From Lachnoclostridium sp. UBA7122 (lineage in GTDB: Bacteria > Bacillota > Clostridia > Lachnospirales > Lachnospiraceae): 7,853 bases of DNA. The position numbers were made by a program, and so were the translations under genes. The stretch spans positions 1 through 7,853 of the forward strand of contig DKXQ01000040.1 of the NCBI GenBank assembly GCA_002493085.1, in the 5' to 3' direction. Position 1 is the first letter of the stretch. Each line of letters starts with the position of its first letter. The notes below the pieces were generated by a model, which saw nothing but the letters and a program-made list of their open reading frames with translations, was not told the DNA's origin and searched no databases. Positions 5,827-7,853 of this stretch are shown one piece after another.

Positions 5827-6735
5827 TTATCTGGCAAGTTCAAGCATACGGTCAAGGGATGTATTAGCGGAATTTCTTAATTCCTCTGTTACTTCTATAG
5901 CACCACTTTCATTTTCCATACACTCAAGCACTTTTTCTAATGTTATCTTTTTCATATCCTGGCAAACATGTCCTGGTACAAGCGGATAAAACTTCTTATC
6001 TGGATTTCTCTGTTTAAGCTCATACATAACGCCAGGTTCTGTTCCTATTATAAACTCTGAAGCTTCACTATCAGATGCATAATTTATTATGCCAGAAGTG
6101 CTTCCTATATAATCTGCCTCTTCAAGAACTTCCATCCTGCACTCTGGATGGACAAGGAGCATTGCACCAGGATGTGCATTTTTTGCCAGCTTCACACTGT
6201 TCTTGTCCATTTCAGCATGAACAGGGCAAAATCCATCATTAAATATAAAATGTTTGTCTTTAACCTGTGAGGCAATATAACGCCCAAGATTTTCATCAGG
6301 TATAAAGTATATATTTTTATTAGGCAGTGCCTTTACTATCTTCATAGCATTGGCAGATGTCACACAGACATCAGAATGTTTTTTAAGTTCACCAGTCGAA
6401 TTAATATAACAGACTACTGCAACATCATCATACATCCTGCGTATTTCCTCAATCTTCTCCACCTGCGCCATATGTGCCATAGGGCAGTCAGCTGTGGCAT
6501 CCGGCATAAGCACCTTTTTGCCAGGGTTTAAGATTTTTGCACTTTCACCCATAAAAGATACACCACAGAATATAATTGTATCCTGGCATGCATCCTTTGC
6601 TATTTTACTAAGGTAATACGAATCCCCAATATAATCTGCTATCTCCTGTACTTCATCAGGAACATAATAATGCGCAAGTATAACTGCGTTTTTTGCTTTT
6701 TTCAAGCTTTCTATCCTGTTTTTAATATTACTCAT
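5827..6735 (-). CDS. nadA: quinolinate synthase
   Basis: NadA condenses iminoaspartate (from NadB) with dihydroxyacetone phosphate to give quinolinate, using an oxygen-sensitive [4Fe-4S] cluster. The protein is 302 residues from the chosen ATG. The three family cluster ligands are visible as C84 (DATADCPMA), C170 (NDGFCPVH) and C258 (PGHVCQDM), closely matching the spacing in Thermotoga NadA. Other signatures are ILAHYYVPDEVQEIADYIGD near the N-terminus, MGESAKILNP, HPECRMEVLEEADYIGSTSG and GTEPGVMYEL. The start is ATG at 6733-6735 with GGAGGAG just upstream. A TTG four codons earlier lies inside that ribosome site and is not used. This is the first gene of the nad operon, with a promoter at 6803-6831. 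Confidence 0.97.
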   Translation of the reverse strand: MSNIKNRIESLKKAKNAVILAHYYVPDEVQEIADYIGDSYYLSKIAKDACQDTIIFCGVSFMGESAKILNPGKKVLMPDATADCPMAHMAQVEKIEEIRRMYDDVAVVCYINSTGELKKHSDVCVTSANAMKIVKALPNKNIYFIPDENLGRYIASQVKDKHFIFNDGFCPVHAEMDKNSVKLAKNAHPGAMLLVHPECRMEVLEEADYIGSTSGIINYASDSEASEFIIGTEPGVMYELKQRNPDKKFYPLVPGHVCQDMKKITLEKVLECMENESGAIEVTEELRNSANTSLDRMLELAR

Positions 6736-6738
6736 ATT

Positions 6739-6745
6739 CTCCTCC
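6739..6745 (-). promoter_or_regulatory. ribosome binding site that fixes the nadA start
   Basis: GGAGGAG on the minus strand ends 3 nt before the ATG at 6733-6735 (5 nt if counted from its GGAGG core). The longer reading frame would begin with a TTG at 6745-6747 and would code this same sequence as Glu-Glu, which is why the ATG is preferred. Confidence 0.85.
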
Positions 6746-6802
6746 AATGGATTTTATATAATCCTGAAATATCAAACCATTTCTAATTGACATACTTATT
6801 CT

Positions 6803-6831
6803 ATTATAACATTGCTTTCTACATGCTACAA
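6803..6831 (-). promoter_or_regulatory. sigma-A promoter of the nadABC operon
   Basis: On the minus strand, -35 TTGTAG (6826-6831), a 17-bp spacer and -10 TATAAT (6803-6808) preceded by TGT make a good extended -10 promoter. The predicted start is near 6796, giving a leader of about 60 nt. A heptamer direct repeat CTACATG/CTACAAG (6819-6832, plus strand) overlaps the -35 box and might be a repressor site. No known NiaR consensus was matched with confidence. Confidence 0.7.
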
Positions 6832-6866
6832 GTAAAAAGTTTCAATGGTTTTAATGCTGGAATTCC

Positions 6867-6895
6867 TTGCATTTATCTTCATATTGCTATATAAT
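6867..6895 (+). promoter_or_regulatory. sigma-A promoter of the PocR-chemoreceptor gene
   Basis: -35 TTGCAT (6867-6872), exactly 17 bp of spacer and -10 TATAAT (6890-6895) lie upstream of the plus-strand gene at 7002. The leader would be about 100 nt and AT-rich. The -35 boxes of this promoter and of the nadA promoter are 35 bp apart, back to back. Confidence 0.65.
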
Positions 6896-6991
6896 AATAC
6901 TATTAAATTGGAAAGATTAAAGCTATTTTTTATAAATATTTTCTATAAAACATACTGGCACTTTTATTTTAATGCACACTATTGTGAGGAT

Positions 6992-6996
6992 GGAGG
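6992..6996 (+). promoter_or_regulatory. ribosome binding site that fixes the receptor start
   Basis: GGAGG stands 5 nt before the ATG at 7002-7004. The in-frame ATG at 6972 has no ribosome site upstream, only T-rich sequence, so the later start is chosen. Confidence 0.8.
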
Positions 6997-7001
6997 AATT
7001 T

Positions 7002-7787
7002 ATGGATATCAGGGATTTTGTAGATTTAAGAAAATTACAGGAAATACAAGATGATTTATCTGATGCAACAGGATTTGCTGTGGTAGTATTAGATAAAAAG
7101 GGGGAAAAAATTACCAGGGAAAGTAATTTCTCAGATTTTTGCAAAAAATATACACTTAATTCTGATGAAGGCCGCCACCGCTGCCAGAAGTGCATCAGCA
7201 ATCATTCAGGAATTTATGACTGCCATGCAGGGCTGATAGAATTTAATATTGACATTGTACTGGATAATGAAAAAGTGGGTTCTGTCGTTGGAGGCCAGAC
7301 ACTTTCAAGACAGCCTGATGAAGATACATTCAAAAAAACAGCTATGGAACTTGGCATTGACCCTGAAGCATACATAAATGCACTTAAAAAAATACCTGTA
7401 AACAGTGATAAGTCTATACGGGCTGCTGCTGATTTATTTGGCAAGATGATAAACATATTTATAAATAATGAATATTCAAACAACAGCAATGGCGGAAAAC
7501 TGGGACAGCTTCAGGAAGAGATAAACCATGCTACAAGCATTATACAAAAGATTAATACCAATACAAGTTCGCTTAAGTCAATAGCCAATAAACAAAAGAT
7601 GCTTTCACTTAATGCATCCATTGAAGCAGCAAGAAGCGGTGAAGCTGGTGTAGGCTTTGCAGTAGTTGCCAAAAGCATGGGTGAATTATCATCACAGTCA
7701 GCTACAATCTATGGAGATATCGAAAAGTCTGTAATTGAAGTTACAGATTCAATAGGAAAACTTGCGTCTTTATTTGAAAACAGCTAA
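7002..7787 (+). CDS. soluble PocR-domain receptor with a short methyl-accepting chemotaxis signalling region
   Basis: The 261-residue protein has no transmembrane segment, so it should be a cytoplasmic receptor. Residues about 3-157 look like a PocR sensory domain: DLRKLQEIQDDLSDATGFAV, then four cysteines (C47, C61, C64, C74, in FCKKY, RCQKC and YDCHAG), LIEFNIDIVL and VGSVVGGQTLSRQPDE. PocR domains are thought to bind small organic molecules. The end (about 168-261) is a compact MCP hairpin with coiled-coil heptads and the tip LSLNASIEAARSGEAGVGFA (201-220), the CheA/CheW contact region. It is much shorter than the usual signalling domain of about 250 residues and lacks most of the methylation helices. 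The gene has its own promoter and is divergent from nadA. No che genes are in the window. The ligand is unknown. Confidence 0.85.
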   Translation: MDIRDFVDLRKLQEIQDDLSDATGFAVVVLDKKGEKITRESNFSDFCKKYTLNSDEGRHRCQKCISNHSGIYDCHAGLIEFNIDIVLDNEKVGSVVGGQTLSRQPDEDTFKKTAMELGIDPEAYINALKKIPVNSDKSIRAAADLFGKMINIFINNEYSNNSNGGKLGQLQEEINHATSIIQKINTNTSSLKSIANKQKMLSLNASIEAARSGEAGVGFAVVAKSMGELSSQSATIYGDIEKSVIEVTDSIGKLASLFENS

Positions 7788-7802
7788 ACTTATAACTTAT
7801 AT

Positions 7803-7853
7803 TTATTCTGAAGCATATAGCTCTGGCGGTTTCAAAATTTTTCCAGCCGGCAG
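7803..7853 (-). CDS. possible C-terminal end of a gene entering from the right edge
   Basis: The minus strand is open from the right edge for 16 codons and then stops with TAA at 7803-7805, reading LPAGKILKPPELYASE. The composition is protein-like and the stop lies 15 bp from the end of the receptor gene, fitting a convergent arrangement. The fragment is too short to assign a family, and a chance open stretch of this length is quite possible. Confidence 0.4.
   Translation of the reverse strand: MPAGKILKPPELYASE

Noticed and set aside
6736..6747. TTG start for nadA four codons upstream of the ATG
   Set aside because: The extra codons are the ribosome binding site GGAGGAG itself, and the ATG at 6733-6735 is correctly spaced from it.
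6787..6810. Plus-strand TTGACA followed by TATAAC as a promoter
   Set aside because: The spacer is only 12 bp, too short for sigma-A, and a better promoter lies at 6867-6895.
6928..6950. TTTTATA/TATAAAA inverted repeat in the receptor leader
   Set aside because: The stem is made only of A-T pairs in very AT-rich sequence, so it is likely chance. No riboswitch pattern was recognised.
6972..7001. Earlier ATG for the PocR receptor
   Set aside because: No ribosome site lies upstream of it, while GGAGG stands 5 nt before the ATG at 7002.
6845..7054. Plus-strand 69-codon open frame in the leader of the receptor gene
   Set aside because: It has no ribosome site, overlaps the promoter and the receptor start, and its composition looks non-coding.

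Overview
The window is a piece of an AT-rich, low-GC Gram-positive chromosome, most likely a Clostridia/Lachnospiraceae gut bacterium. This rests on the rpmG-secE-nusG-rplK gene order, strong Shine-Dalgarno sites, sigma-A promoters with extended -10 boxes, a clostridial nadA-nadB-nadC operon, a PocR-type chemoreceptor and a FliD-like protein. The species cannot be named from the sequence alone.

Left part (about 1-1550, minus strand): rpmG (L33, zinc-binding form, too short for a usual ORF cutoff), secE, nusG and rplK. They read right to left from a consensus promoter at 1614-1643, and rplA would be expected just beyond the left edge. The centre-left part (1680-3053) holds a divergently transcribed gene with its own promoter. 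It codes for a 431-residue protein with a FliD (flagellar cap)-like domain plan and no flagellar neighbours.

Centre-right (3058-6735, minus strand): a de novo NAD operon, nadA -> nadB -> nadC, which makes nicotinate mononucleotide from aspartate and dihydroxyacetone phosphate. A small membrane-anchored NusG domain II-like protein follows nadC and ends 4 bp from the end of the convergent FliD-like gene. Between nadA and nadB lies a 162-bp non-coding element. It has 14-bp perfect terminal inverted repeats, an exact 8-bp flanking direct repeat (target-site duplication) and several internal hairpins, which together mark a miniature inverted-repeat transposable element (MITE). Without it, nadA and nadB would be about 32 bp apart. 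It sits just upstream of the nadB ribosome binding site.

Right part (6867-7853): divergent from nadA and with its own promoter is a small soluble receptor. It joins a PocR sensory domain to a very short methyl-accepting chemotaxis signalling hairpin. After it, on the minus strand, is what may be the last 16 codons of a gene running in from the right edge.

The most notable items are the MITE inside the nad operon, the orphan FliD-like protein, the minimal PocR-MCP receptor and the NusG-II protein attached to the NAD operon. No rRNA, tRNA, CRISPR array or phage gene was seen.
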